From positions 231,313 through 295,312 of the forward strand of contig LUCM01005749.1 in NCBI GenBank assembly GCA_008360955.1: a stretch of DNA of 64,000 bases, read 5' to 3'. The notes below the pieces were generated by a model. That model saw nothing but the letters and a program-made list of their open reading frames with translations. It ran no database searches and had not been told where the DNA came from. Below are positions 25,896 through 37,890 of this stretch, in pieces; the first letter of the stretch is position 1, and the number at the start of each line of letters is the position of its first letter. The translations under genes were made by a program, and so were the position numbers. The DNA is from Fasciolopsis buskii. Lineage: Eukaryota > Platyhelminthes > Trematoda > Plagiorchiida > Fasciolidae.

Positions 25896-28800
25896 GATAA
25901 AAAGGGAATTGGATATCTGAATTTGTGAAATCGTAAATAATACGCTCAATGTCTGTCCAGGTGGCAGAAGTTTTGCCCATCAGGAATGTGTGGCAAAACT
26001 GCACAAGAGTGGTGAGCCCGCGCGCGCACACACACACACGCTCGAGATGACAATGCACATAATCTCCATCCACGTGATAGATCTATATCGAATGAAAACA
26101 CAAATTAGTCAGTCAGTCGTTATTTGGTATTGCCCAATGTGCACAGTGGTTATTTCTGATCGAGGGTCTGTAGCATGTATAAACTACTTTGGAACTCAGT
26201 AGCGCAATTGATGGAAGACATTTAATTCGTAGGGTGCACGCAATTCATGCTCAGTGGAAATCCCCTTTTGTTACGATCACAGTCCTAGCTGAATTTTTAT
26301 TTTCAAATGGCCGTTCACGAATCTACATCAATCTAGCCTGTACAAACTAAGACTGAACGCAGGTGTTCTACATAGCGATTAGTTCGAATTTTAATTTGTA
26401 CACGCTGCAGTAGGGCACCTTCAGTGGGTGAACTTTTGCAAAATGTGGGAACTTCACAGCTGAGAATTCGCCATCGCACGCGCGCATTTTCACCTAACTG
26501 TCTTCCTTGATATTGATCGTCAGTCGTATCACGTGTCTTCCCGCTCCAACGTTGACTAGTTTTTTGTTTTTCCACCTAAAAATGCTAAGCAAGTCGGTGG
26601 TAACACAGTCTGTCTACACATGGTGAGCTTCACCCAATCAACGATGAGCTCAATCAAGAGATTTGGCATATGTTGCCACAGTTTTCGACATATTTGTAAG
26701 TCACAGGAATTAGCGTGTCTTCAGTACGTGACAGCTGACTTCTTCTGGAATCTTGGAAAAGCCCGTGAACTAATCGGGAATTTAACGCAGCGGTTCTGTT
26801 TTCTGAACGCACTTTCGCAAAAGTTGTTACGAAGTTACCCTCGCGCCAGTTTTTTCAAGAAAACGAGTCACCTCGCAAATCGCGTCTCGAGTCACTTTGG
26901 CGTAAAACTAGTTCATCACATCGTTACTAGAATAACCTAGTGCCGGCTGCTAGCCCGTGGGCCATGATGCTTTCATTCTAACGAAACAACCGTTATCATC
27001 CTATTTACCCACGTTATGGTTCCATATTCATTCGGGCTTAAGGACTATCCGGTTACAATTTGGATTTTCACCTAATTGTGAAGTCCGATTCTCTTCTCAG
27101 ATTGTTTTTAGTTTCAGATGAACTATCCAACGTCTTAACTCAATTCACAGTCCGTTAATAAGCAATCCAAGTGACACATCCAAGTGATCTGAAATAGACG
27201 GGAGCAAAATAGTCCAGTGGGTGCATTTGCAATAATCGAAACTTGCGTAACCAGAACCAATATAGTAATCGAACTTTTACGTGCTCCTTACTGGAACTCA
27301 TTATATGTAGTCTTCTCACGGACTAGCAACAACACAATTCGGCATCACTTGGTTCAACAAGGGCATCATAACTAGGCGGTGAGAACTTTCGAGCTGTCAT
27401 CTGCGACAGCACGTGTACAAACCAGAACGTTACAAAAGTGTAAAACATTATCAATAAAAGCAAACGCAGCTTGATCCTTAGGAGATATTTAACCTCAGCT
27501 CTCCGCCATCCAAAAAACGATGAAAAAATAATTTTCCCCTCTTAGTTGCCTTTAGCAACCGAACATTTTTATTTGATTCTTATGTTCCACGTTGGTGCCA
27601 AAATTCCACCCACCCAGTCACTTGTCCTCTATTTTGCTGACAATCAAATTTTATGATAATAGTGTGTCGTAAAAAAGACTCCTCTTACGGAGAGAATAAC
27701 TGATACAAGTAGATGGGCCTCAAGTAAACCACTTCTGGCCAACTAGAGGAATGTTTGCGTTAAAACCAGAAGCTTTGATAATACCTGTCCATGATCTCCA
27801 CTAAACTGCACAATTAAGAGTAATTTGGCATTGCATCAATCAGCGCCGACGATACTCAGGACCGCTGTATCCGCGACTTCGTGCATAGTGGACAGGGATA
27901 AATATGCTACACTCTGGCGGATTAATGTCTTCTTCGCCTTGTGTGTGAGATGTTCGGTTCGAAAAGCAATAGCTGCCGGGGATAAACACCATCTGCATTG
28001 TGAGTAGTTAGGAACCTCATCCATTGCGTATCTAATCCACCTTCGTCCTGTTTCAGGGATTAGTTAAAGATAGGAAACCTAATTGTGCTGTCCTTTTCAA
28101 ACTAGTTTACTTCTTATTTTAGATAACCTTTGTTCACTCTCTCTACAACCTGGAGAATCTTGTTCGTAGTCAGGTCACCCATCATCAAAATTACCGTACT
28201 GTTAGGTGTTAATACGATAAAAGAGAATGTCAGAAGTAGTTTTGTACCTTCGAATATGTCTGAAGTTCACTAGAAATCTATCTGGTTTGCAGTCCTAGGC
28301 AATTTGATGTGATATTCCAGTTGATTTGTCATGCATTTCATTTGCCTTGGGAGATCACGGAGACACTTTACTACCGCTTCACCGTTGTTTAAGTGCTATC
28401 AGAAGTGAAATATTAACCGCACCGGAACTGAAACGAGAAGGCCGGATGAACGATTATGAGTCCACGGTCTTCGTCAGGATTGGTTCCCAACGGTTTACGA
28501 GCATCAACGCTAATTGATTTAGTGCCTATATCCGTCATTGCGTAGTACAGGCCACCGAGCTCCAGGAGTAGTAGGTGAACGATTCCTCGTTGAGAACAAA
28601 CTCCCTTATGGGAAGCCAAGATATTGTAGTCAGCCTGACAGAGTATTTTCAGCAATAGTATTTGGACTCACAATCTTTCGCTTTCCAGTTCTGGCAAGAT
28701 GATTATACGTTGCTGATGATTCTTGGAAAGCATAAAGCAATTGTCCATTGCTTCCGTGGTTCTAAGTGGCAATTTAGGTGTTCAAATTGCATCATGAATC

Positions 28801-30884
28801 ATTTTGCTAATCAGATTTACTCAATCCCAAATGAGCATCAACAATAATAACAACAAAAATAATTACTGTATGATCAATCCCTACGATTACAACTTCAATG
28901 AATACACGTGAATCCCAATCGTGACTGGTGTCCACGTGGTCCGCGGTATGGTGTTTCGGTGTGGCCGAGACAAAATGGAATCCTTCAATCACCGATCCGT
29001 CTGCCGACTGAGTAATCTTTAACGGGGCTTGACCGCATTTCTGTCAACCTGTGACTTGCACTTTCACCAATGACAGATCGAAATCCACTTGTGATTGATT
29101 TCATGTTGACTTCTTTCCTGAAAATTTGGTTATAAAGTCAAAAGTACACTTCATTTATTTGCTAGACAATTATGTGTGCTAGATTCGGAAAAGAGGAATC
29201 CTGTAGACTACGAACGACTGATGCCTAATCAATTGAAATGGAAGGTAATAATAGCGGAATGTTTTTCGCACCGTGGCTTCAGCATTTGTCTACCTATAGC
29301 ACTCCATCGTTTACCAACAAAATCTTTAATCGGATCAGGGAAATATGGTACATATTTAGACATTTCTTTTTTACGGTTTCAAAGAGTATTGCGGAATGCA
29401 ACATTTGTCAAGCAGTAGTTTTCATTTCATATGAGGTTAGAGTGTCGGAGCCTTGTTACTGACTAACCGACAAGTAAATCACCGAACGGTTAAAGGAATC
29501 CAGATCTTCTGCATGACAGCTTCGGATTATACTGACTGCTTCAATTGCGGAAGAAGAATTTATGCTGAAAAAATTACAACCATTCAATCGGGACTAACAC
29601 ACTGTTGTCACTGTGATCTTCAAAATGCGGTTCGTTGTCCTAGCCTTCAAGCGATGAATTGTTGGATATCGTAGGATACAAAACCAGCTGTTTGAGTAAA
29701 ATTAGAAGATCTCTGACGGGAGGCGGGTCACAATGACGTGGGGAGCTTGCCTAAGTGGTATTAGATCGATGAATTTCGGCAAATATATGAACTAAAAATA
29801 AAGTTCGATTGATTAGGTGTCTAGTTCAGAAATAGGAAGATCAAAAGTAAGGATTGTTTCTCCCCCTCCGGGTAAAGTGATGCAATCGGGACATGAAAAC
29901 CTCTGCCGTGCATTACAACAAGAATACGATGGATAGATTTTTACGATATCAAACTATCTTCCAGCTGAAGATCTTCATCTCTACGTGTAACTAGGATATA
30001 TGAATTATTCTTCCCGTAATGAATGAACATGGTTAAAAATCTTTCACATTTTTGGCGTAGACAAACTAGTTTATGGTGCTTCGTACATCCACCGGTAGTC
30101 TCGATCATCAGAATAATATAAGTTCATTTTTTTAAATTCTGCAGTTTCTTACTCACGTGTATGTGTCATCATATTCCACGGGGACTTATGTCTTTGGCAA
30201 CAGAGTTCAACTTAAATCCTCCAGCTGTCATTTCTGTTCTTAACTCAAGCAATTTTATTCAGTCTGTCAAGGGTTACCATTCTATGTGTTGTTTTCTTAC
30301 CCAATCAAGAACAACACTAGGGCTTTTGATAAGTTAGTTGAAGTCTCACTGATATTCAGCACAGGCAAAAAGCTTTAGGTTGGTTTCCATTGAAGTTGAT
30401 TAGCTAATCACTCTCAGTCATCGCGGTTTATGGTCCTTCCTCTAGTCTGCTTGTCGAGCGCCACTTTCTGTGACGCTGGAAATGTCTCAAATCAATATCA
30501 GACTCGATCTTTGCCTAGCAGTCGTGTGACAGCCGTCAATTTTGCAGTCAGCTAATAACCTGGTCACTGTGTGGTTCGTCTTGTTCTGTTGAGCCCTTAC
30601 AGTCCTGCCTGATTCGCTTTAGGGAATTGCCATCACTCTTAGTCTTGGTCAAAGCGGCAGAAGAGATGTTACTAAGACTAATCTCAATTAATTTAGGGTT
30701 AAATATGAGGTTATTGATTGGCACCACTAGTCAAAATTCCACGGTGATTCTGAGGACTAGCTAGAATAAAAACCAATAATAAATCGGTCAGTGTATTTAT
30801 TGACTTGCTTTCATTTTGAGGGAACACTCACGGAATCACAATCTAATAGCAAATAAAGTTTGGTCGAGGTTCATGTAAAAAGTT
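25896..30884. other. No supportable gene
   Basis: The longest frame is 106 codons (26620-26940 plus). No domain, splice series or tRNA signature was seen. 29160-29690 plus has several overlapping short frames, one with cysteine pairs (CFNC then CCHC), too little to name a zinc finger. Confidence 0.45.
26018..26040. repeat. Short GC/CA alternating repeat
   Basis: CGCGCGCGCA runs into CACACACAC: an alternating purine-pyrimidine tract of the kind that can adopt Z-DNA. Confidence 0.7.
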
Positions 30885-31267
30885 TGCACACCAATCGATC
30901 ACTGTACATGGTGTTCACCCAAAATGATTTCATAAGGGTGTAGGTGCTTTTGACTGCAATCTAATGCGCGTATAGAATGTTCAAGTGTGACTGTAATATT
31001 GTGACATTGTGGATGGGTAACTTTAAACAGGAGATATTTTTATTAGGAATGATATAAAATTAGTAACACAGTGTTATTAGCAGATGTAATAGGCCAACTT
31101 TTTCGACTACCATGGGTAGTCTTTCTCAAAGTATATATTTGTTGGCACTGACACGCAATAACTTGATTCTTGACATGCGAAATTCGGTCTGTTGTGCTTC
31201 GTGCTATTGTCTCTATTTAAATTTTGTGGACATTTGATGAATTGATTTTTTATTTCTACTTTCATAG
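30885..31267 (+). repeat. Inverted terminal repeat of the Penelope-like element, left arm
   Basis: This arm aligns with the reverse complement of 32939-33235. Shared blocks include GTTCAAGTGTGACTGT (30978-30993), TAACTTGATTCTTGACATGC (31159-31178) and TTTTGTGGACATTTGATGA (31223-31241), ending at CATAG on both arms. Compared with the right arm it contains an extra segment at about 31035-31135 that includes a perfect 7-bp hairpin. Confidence 0.8.
31100..31131 (-). ncRNA. Hairpin resembling a decayed hammerhead stem II
   Basis: On the minus strand, GACTACC and GGTAGTC form a perfect 7-bp stem with a three-base loop (31105-31121). It is preceded by TTTGAGAAA (compare the hammerhead core CUGANGA) and followed by GAAAA (compare GAAA). 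This is the arrangement of core, stem II and core in a hammerhead, but the 5' core is damaged, so self-cleavage is not expected. It lies in the part of the left arm that the right arm lacks. Confidence 0.35.
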
Positions 31268-31639
31268 ATCAGTGGTTTATGAATGTGTTTGTTCAACGTT
31301 TGAACTTGCCAATTTTCCTCCGGCCTTGTCGGCTATTTGGGTGAATTGCTCCTCAACAGATGGTACACGCAATCCGGGTCATTGTATTAGATGACCGGGC
31401 AATTAAGGAAATTGAAGAAGGTCAAACTTTCAAAAACGTTTCCCGAGTGTTTCCGAATCATTTGACACTCAATTTGAAATGGATTCAGGTCGAGAATCTG
31501 TTCGTTTCAATTCTCGCGAGTGGGGGTTAAATGAAACATGAGCCATATAACCTTATGCTTAGTTTACATTAGTTCATTTAGTGTGCTCAACGTCCTGCCC
31601 GGTTGATCGATATAGACCTTGTTGCAATGTACGCGCCTT

Positions 31640-32660
31640 GGTTTGCATATGCTGTCTGTACTGCTCTCAGTTTTGAACGTTTCCTTTGGCCTTGAAAGGA
31701 AAATTCTCATAGTTTTCAACGAATTTCCTACGATTTCATATCCATTAAATAAAGGAATTCTTTCCTGTATTTCGTTTGCTGTTGTGATTTAACGTTTAAT
31801 GAATTTTCGGCCTGCGTGTGCCTTTTGGTTTTTTCTTTTCCAACTCGGTGACTGATTGCTCTAAATAACTTTCTCGGACATCTGCTTTTTTGACGAAGCT
31901 CCATCAATAACTTTCTCCCTAAATTCCCAGCTTTGTCATGCATGGATGTGTTTTGTCCTTGTTGAACCGAACCCTAATTCGTGACTCACTGTGACTATTT
32001 GTACAATTATTGGGGGAGCTCAGCACTTGGTTTGTGTTTGTCTGGTTCCCGTAAATCCGTGGCTCCAGGATGGTGTCTGGATTTCGTCGAACTAAGATAT
32101 CGAAAAGTATCACCGTTCTATCTTCCGCGGTCTTCTTGGTGAAACTGATGTCTCTGAAGAAGCTTTTGTTTGTTGTACCTTTCTGTTTGACATCCGAATG
32201 TTTGGTATCGGGCGCAATTGTTTGTTTGAAATCTGTTAGTGAAATAACCCTGGATGTCTGCATTATGGTTCCAGCAATACGCCCGGAGACGGATGAGCTC
32301 ACCGGAGTTCCTTTGAGTTTTCTTCGTTCACGTCGCCATTAGATTTAAGGTCTGCCTACGGGTACAAGTTCGTCCGGACATCGAATGTTTTTCTCTCCTA
32401 TGGTCATTCCGGACGTTGTTTCCGGACAAACCTATCGGCTGTACATCTTCTCAGTCCCAATTCCACTGGTATATCAACGCAGGCGTAATGTTGAAAGAAA
32501 TCATTGTTTCGCCTTCTGCATTACTGGTGTTTCTCGCATTTCCGAAATTTCTTGGGCGTTAGCTATCGGACATCGTTCTTCGCTGACCAATGATTTTACC
32601 GGTGTCAGAATGTTTTTCGCCAAGATGTACTTTGGATTTTCGTGTTATAGACAAAATAAA
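31640..32660 (-). pseudogene. Penelope-like reverse transcriptase remnants
   Basis: The minus strand shows, in RT order but in different frames: NPKYILAKNILTPVKSLVS (about 32640-32580; compare the PLE block PTYxLAKxL) followed by IANAQEIS; then ISFNITPALIYQ (about 32500-32465; compare SFDVxSLFTxIP, RT motif A); and LFDILVRRNPDTILEP with RIYGNQTNTNQVLSS (about 32105-32015; compare the PLE block FLDVxVxRxxDGxLxTxVYRKPTHTxxYL). A basic tail follows to about 31650. Motif A is changed and the catalytic DD motif was not found. Stops and frameshifts break it throughout. The plus-strand frames at 32070-32693 are shadows. Confidence 0.7.
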
Positions 32661-32938
32661 TCTTCTCCATTTTATGCCCACGATAGTTCATAGAATTGCA
32701 CTGTTTGTGGCCTCAGCTTTCATTTTTCAGTCTTTCGGCAAGCCTGTGGATGTACTCCCAGTTTTTCTAGAGTTTTGTTTTTATTTTATTTTTTCCAGTA
32801 AGGTGAAAATGAAATAAACCGGAGGTGATCATTTCTTTCATCAATTGTTTTGCCTTATCGGCCATGGAATAATTCTGTTCTTGTAGACAGAAACAGGCAT
32901 AAGTCGCCGATGATAAACAACATTCAAGAAGCACAAAC

Positions 32939-33235
32939 CTATGCAAGTAGAAATAAAAAATCAAATCATCAAATGTCCACAAAATTAAAATAGAGACAAC
33001 AGCACGAAACACAAATTTCGCATGTCAAGAATCAAGTTACTGCTTGTCAAAACCAACAAATAAATACCACTTGCTGAAAGCTATTCAACCACGCTATTAG
33101 TTTAAAATTGTTCACAGTATCACAGTCACACTTGAACGTCTTTTGCGCGCGTTATATTGTAGTCAAACTCATCTACATCCGGATGATATCGCCTCGGCTG
33201 GTGTCGAAACGTTTGAGATCTGAACACCAAACTCC
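32939..33235 (-). repeat. Inverted terminal repeat of the Penelope-like element, right arm
   Basis: Reverse complement of the left arm. It retains the outer block with the hammerhead-like GAAACGTTTG at 33206-33215, which the left arm has lost through a small deletion. The last recognisable shared block is GAACACC (33222-33228 here; as GGTGTTC near 30910 in the left arm). Confidence 0.8.
33131..33216 (+). ncRNA. Hammerhead-ribozyme-like sequence in the PLE right terminus, decayed
   Basis: Hammerhead elements occur in order on the plus strand. GAACGTC (33134-33140) supplies a helix III strand and a GUC-type cleavage triplet. CGGATGA (33180-33186) is the CUGANGA core with one change. The weak stem II is GCC..GGT. 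GAAACGTTT (33206-33214) supplies the GAAA core and the helix III partner, and AACGT pairs with ACGTT over 5 bp. Helix I pairing is poor and stem II is damaged, so it is probably inactive. Known PLE termini carry hammerheads in this position; the assignment here is by eye. Confidence 0.4.
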
Positions 33236-33650
33236 ACTGTCAGTTATTTGGAAAGATCAAAATAACTCCACATAAAGCATCGGGCTAGGTTCGTAGTATT
33301 GTAACTTGCAAATGAAAAAGGGTACTCGGTTGAGTTCACATGTGACTCAGTGTGAATCAGTCAACTTGGACAGAGATTAACGTGTGCCAAATTCCAGCAA
33401 GTGTATCAGCCTTCGCCAACAGCTACACGATCAATTCACATTCCTATATGTGGCAACGCACAATCTGTCCCCTGCACCATTAACGAAATAGTTATCTGCA
33501 ATTGGTGTTTTAGTCTGCTTTTCATCGATTCTTATCGCCCATTAGATTCTCCGCCGTGGTTCGAGTGGCATGGGGAAAACGCGTCTTGAAGACATTCGGC
33601 TGTTTTGAAAATACGCGTGCTGATGTTTGTCAGACAGTATTTACCTGTAA

Positions 33651-33815
33651 TTGGCCGGCGGATAAGGTCACGGCGTTTGGGCGTGAAGGTCGCGGGCTCG
33701 AATCCTTCCACCACCGGTCAACTTCGCCACTTGGCAACCTTCTATTGGCCGTTACCCCCTTCCTGAAAAATGAAATACATTTTTATTTCATTATTAAAGG
33801 TAGTAAATGATGAAA
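33651..33815 (+). repeat. tRNA-derived SINE copy lacking box A
   Basis: It starts TTGGCCGGCGGATAAGG. Relative to the full copy at 43.2 kb, about 11 bases (the second half of GGCGGTGGCCAAGCGG) are deleted between two GCGG repeats, removing the A box of the internal RNA polymerase III promoter. Box B has one change (GGGCTCGAATCC). The body and tail (ACTTGGCAACCTTCTATTGG, TTCCTGAAAAATGAAATAC, TTATTTCATTA) are intact. Confidence 0.85.
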
Positions 33816-35089
33816 TAAGACACTGATTGATCTTGAATCACTAAATGGATGGAATGATTTTCTTTATTCTTCCCACTACTTAAGTTGATCTTTCCAAATT
33901 CATTGCATAAATGAAGATTTATTTTTATTACTGTTATTTGCAATAATAAGTTGTCTTCCCATCAAGCGGCTTTTGTTGTCGCACTTCACTGATGTCTATG
34001 CAAAGATCGTCAACACTTGTATCATTCCCCAGCATCTTAGGTGGTATTTTTAGTTGTAATTCTTCTAGTTTCCTGAACAAATACGTTTCTATGCTAACAA
34101 AATTCATGAACAAATTTCTGAATACACTGATTTGATTGAGGTTGAACTTGTGAATATCAACACGATCACTTACTCCGGTGCTTCTGATGGACTTTCACGA
34201 TTCTCACAACCATCTCGCTCAGAAAGAACTCACAAGGGATGTGCATGATAAAACAAACATCAAAATGACATCACGTGACTGAATCTGATAGACTGAGTAA
34301 CGGATGGAGAACCAGATTTATCGAACTTGCGGGACAACTGACTTTTCTGTGAGAAACAGAAGACCACAGCAAGGCAGAATTGGGTGCCAAATGAAGCATC
34401 TCTTCGGGTTGCTGATACACAAATGACCACCAATTCGTGGTTAGACTTGAATATGGTTGGGTCATATTCATCGAATATTCGGCTGCTGCCAGACAGCGGC
34501 AGGTCATCGAAAATAGTAGTTTCTCGTTTGGAGAAATCTCAGAATACCACAAGCTCTGGAGGGTACTGTGATGTGTACAGTTTGGTCCACCACCCAGGTG
34601 GGCCAATTTCTTTGCCCAGTTCGATTTGGCCAAGAATTACAGATGTTGCAACTGGGCGAGTAAATGATAGCCAACTAGAGTACAGCATTCCTGCTGCTCT
34701 GCAAACCTCATTTGGATGTACCACTGCCGGAAAATCACCCTCGAACAAAAAGGCTATGTAAAGCTGAGAACAACGTTTATAACTTATTCCCAAGTTACTT
34801 TCTTTGACCGTCATTGATCTCATCATGTCCAAGCACGCTTAGGAAGCTATGAGTTTCAGGTCCTTAAGGTAGAAATGATAATTCAACAGGCTAGGACTCC
34901 TCTTGACTGAAATTTAACTTATGTAATACGTTAGAATGTAAGGAACAATTCAAAGGCAGAGCGTATCAAAATGCGGATACTGCATGCCTGTCGCGAAAGT
35001 GTTGCTTGTTTATCAGAAGTTTTCCTTTCCCGTTCGGGCTCACGTGTATCAAGCTTCCCTGGGAGGACATCATCCAATAACTCTATCAC
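33816..35089. other. No supportable gene
   Basis: Overlapping frames lie at 34271-34832 on both strands. The minus-strand reading (GIL-type hydrophobics, then GPPGWWTKLYTSQYPPELVVF) is the more protein-like, but it is in two frames and matches no family I know. Confidence 0.45.
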
Positions 35090-35094
35090 ACTGG

Positions 35095-37890
35095 ACAAAC
35101 ATGCAATTCTGAACTTTATGGCGCAGCAATTAATTTAAACACGAAGACTAAAAGCGCACTAACATTCTGAGAGCCAAAATTTTCAAGACTACAGATTGTG
35201 CGTTTCAGAGGCTCCTCCCCCCAGACCTTGATGACGGTGGCCGTTTATGCACCAACCTGGGCGACAGACGATACAATGAAGAATAAATTTTATGTATCAC
35301 TAAAAATTTCGACTACTAGTGATCGCAGACGGGATTTATCTTTTGTCGCAGCATACTGGAATGCCCGTGTCAGTCTTTTAGTCTAAGACATGCGTGGTAT
35401 CCTAGGGCGGTTTGGGCTAGTCCTGCGTTGCGAGAAGGGCGAAATTCTTAGGGTGGCGAAATGCTACACGCGGTTCCACCTTCCCAAAACACACTTGGTA
35501 ACATGGTATTCGAACGACAGTCGTGCATTGCACCAGGTCTATCATATCCTCCTGCTATTTGGCTGGGCTACGTCGTTGGAAGATTACCGCGCGTTTCGGG
35601 GTGGTAGAACAAATAGCCTGAAGGGTGAGGGGTATCTCCTCGTACATGATCACTTTGCGTTCAGTTTGCCTACGCGCCTAGGGAAGACACCACTAAGTCC
35701 ATTTAATGTCGATAAAGTGAAAGATGATGTCGATTACGATCAAAACACGGTTGAACATTGTCATCGTTACACCAGTGGACAAAGTTTCCGTAAAAAATCA
35801 GTAGATGATCAGAAAGGTGATTAAAGAAGCCTCCTGAAATTAAAATGGCGGGGACTTCAAAACAACTTAAAGATCATATCTCTGCCGCTTCTCGTCATCA
35901 GTCACCCAAAACAAAAATGCCTGCCGGACAGAAAGCTTTAAATACCAAAGGTCACAAGCTTCAACCACCAGCTCAGCAAGGGTGGATCGCACGAGTTATT
36001 GAGGTCACATCAGGAACTGGTGGTTTCGGCAGGCTCTTCGAGCTTAAAATTTATACTTCAAATGGGCACCACAGACTAGAGTTCTCCCTATGCGATACAA
36101 TGGACCAAATCATCCCAGAACAGAGGGCAGAGACCGTGAGTTGGATCGGGTATTGTGATCAACTCGTTTGACCAATCAGTCAGCGAATGCAGCATCTTCA
36201 ATCTGGTGTCAATTGCAAGCCGCCAGTCGACATAGAAATCGCGAATTGTTAATCAGCTGAAGAACGAGAAAGCCGCTAGAGAGGATAACATACTGCAAGA
36301 AGTCTACAAAACGTTTACCGTCGTTAACTGATAAGTGTTATGGGCCACTCCGCCCTACATAGAAGGACGAAATTTTTCCAAGCGATTGAAGTGCATTCAT
36401 CCTCTTGCTCGTTTCCAAGAAAAGCGACTGAAATGTTTACTACAACAACAGAAGTAACAGTTCAATTGACGCCAACACAAACGTATTTTGTGTACTGCTT
36501 CCTCATGACCTTGCAGCTCCGTTAGATTGCCACACCAGATGGACTCAGGAGGACATTCGACTTGTCGTAGACTGCGTTGCTCGAATGCTTGTGCAATAGC
36601 GAGCAATCAAACAGCGCTATAAGTCAAATTCAGCTTGCTTCGCTGAGTTCCGTGGTGCTTTTGATTCAGTTAATTGCAGAACTTGGTTGGAATTGACAAC
36701 CGGCGGTGTTCAGACGGATAGGATCGCGATGTTCGGAAGTGGAGGTTGTGAATCCGAATTCTCCTAAAGCTAACCAACCTCCTCATTTGGCAGCCCACTA
36801 CTGATCTCGGTCACCTTCCTAAAAACCGACGAAGAAGTTCGTTTTATTCATAAAAAATAAAGTAAATAGATAGAAGAAAAAAGCTGATGACACGTCTGCG
36901 AAGCTCTCAAGATTCGCAGAGGCTTACTATTCGTACATTACAACACGTTTGATTACATTGTGAGAAATCTTCAGAATTCATCATTGATTATGGACTGCGA
37001 CTGGGTTGCCCATTTTTTCAATTCTGTTTGATTGCGCCTTCCATTAGACTATGAGCAAAGCGGCCACTAGCTACATAGGTCTCTATATGTAGGGCCTAGA
37101 TTTTGTGGACGATGTGGTTGTGCTTCGTGACACCCCAACCACCAAGCAGCCACTATTTGACCAGACTGCTATCTGTGCGGGGCAAGTTCGTCTAGAAGTC
37201 ACCATAACAAAACAAATTTTTTCTAGATTTTTCCAATCTAAGATGCCCATTAGTTTTGCTCAAAAACATGGATATGTTTCATCATTCAAATATCTGGAAT
37301 CAATTGTCATTAGGATTGATAAGGCATGAACAGAACTTTTGCATTTTTGATCGGTGCTACCAGGACACGATGAAATCCGTCTTCAAAGATCTGCAGTCTT
37401 CGTGTTGTAGTTTGCTCCATGCTGCATTACGGGTGAGAGATCTGGCCATGGCGAATCCAAAATATCGGGGTTTGAAAGTATTCGATCAACAGTGGCCACG
37501 ACTAATTCCCCGGACAAATTGGGAAGAACGATCCTCTAATAACTTAGTAAGAAGGCAAAGATGTGCAAAGTACACCTGTCCATCGCCCTCCAAGATTGCC
37601 TAGTACCATGTATTTGTCATGTTCTGCCCCGCCCTGATATGAAACTATCTTGACAGGCACTGTATTCTAAACCCTGGCGCTGCCATCTGGGCGACTGGCT
37701 AAAAACGTGGGTCGGTCCTATTGAAGAAGACATGGAGCGTCTAGGCCTAAGATTAATCTATGGTCAGCGTTATTGTATAGAAAACTGGGTGATGCGCATG
37801 GAAATGGATCCCAGTCGTAAAACGTGGTCAGCACGGATTCGGACTATTCAAGAGGCCCACTTATCTTTTAGGAGATACTCGTGTAAGGAC
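35095..37890 (+). pseudogene. RTE-like non-LTR retrotransposon, nearly complete but broken
   Basis: The plus strand encodes, in order and across several frames: an APE-type endonuclease (GAAINLNTKTKSALTF, then VRFRGSS, VAVYAPT at about 35235, FVAAYWNAR for GDWNAR, and LVTWYSND for the TWxSxDG block near 35500); a linker/RT entry (NEKAAREDNILQEVYK for NGKAPGEDGIPAEVYK, about 36260-36310); an FRGAFDSVN block (about 36640-36680); the catalytic box as FVDD (37102-37113, usual YADD or FADD); VSSFKYLESIV (about 37275-37310); GLKVFDQQWPRLIPR (about 37465-37510); and the C-terminal KTWVGPIEEDMERLGLR with a W...R.TWSA block (37700-37850). Many stops and frameshifts, an N for the endonuclease D in GDWN, and a SINE inside the RT show it is dead. 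RTE is chosen because of the C-terminal block and the single-ORF order. Confidence 0.85.
36697..36870 (+). repeat. tRNA-derived SINE nested in the RTE-like element
   Basis: CCGGCGGTGTTCAGACGGAT stands for the family head CCGGCGGTGGCCAAGCGGAT. The later blocks are GTTCGGAAGTGGAGGTTGTG, CCTCATTTGGCAGCCCAC, GGTCACCTTCCTAAAAA and a tail of TTTTATTCAT. It is among the most diverged full-length copies. It sits between the FDSVN block and the FVDD box of the host RT, so it entered after the RTE-like copy was in place. Confidence 0.8.

Larger units (their letters stand above)
30885..33235 (-). mobile_element. Degraded Penelope-like retroelement bounded by inverted terminal repeats
   Basis: Penelope-like elements (PLEs) encode an RT related to telomerase and carry terminal repeats in direct or inverted orientation; published PLE termini contain hammerhead ribozymes. 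Here, RT remnants on the minus strand (31640-32660) lie between two related sequences in inverted orientation: 30885-31267 and 32939-33235. The innermost about 120 bases of the arms are the best match (TAACTTGATTCTTGACATGC is identical). The outer parts match with gaps, and the left arm holds about 70 extra bases. No intact ORF remains and no GIY-YIG endonuclease could be read. The alternative is two unrelated inverted insertions flanking an old RT fragment, but the symmetry around the RT makes a single element more likely. Confidence 0.7.

Noticed and set aside
32070..32693. Plus-strand ORFs of 90 and 102 codons
   Set aside because: They are antisense to the Penelope-like RT remnants, which give recognisable motifs in the right order on the minus strand.
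34271..34832. Overlapping 97-125 codon frames on both strands
   Set aside because: No motif is recognised, the minus-strand reading needs a frame change, and the plus-strand frame is likely its shadow or chance.
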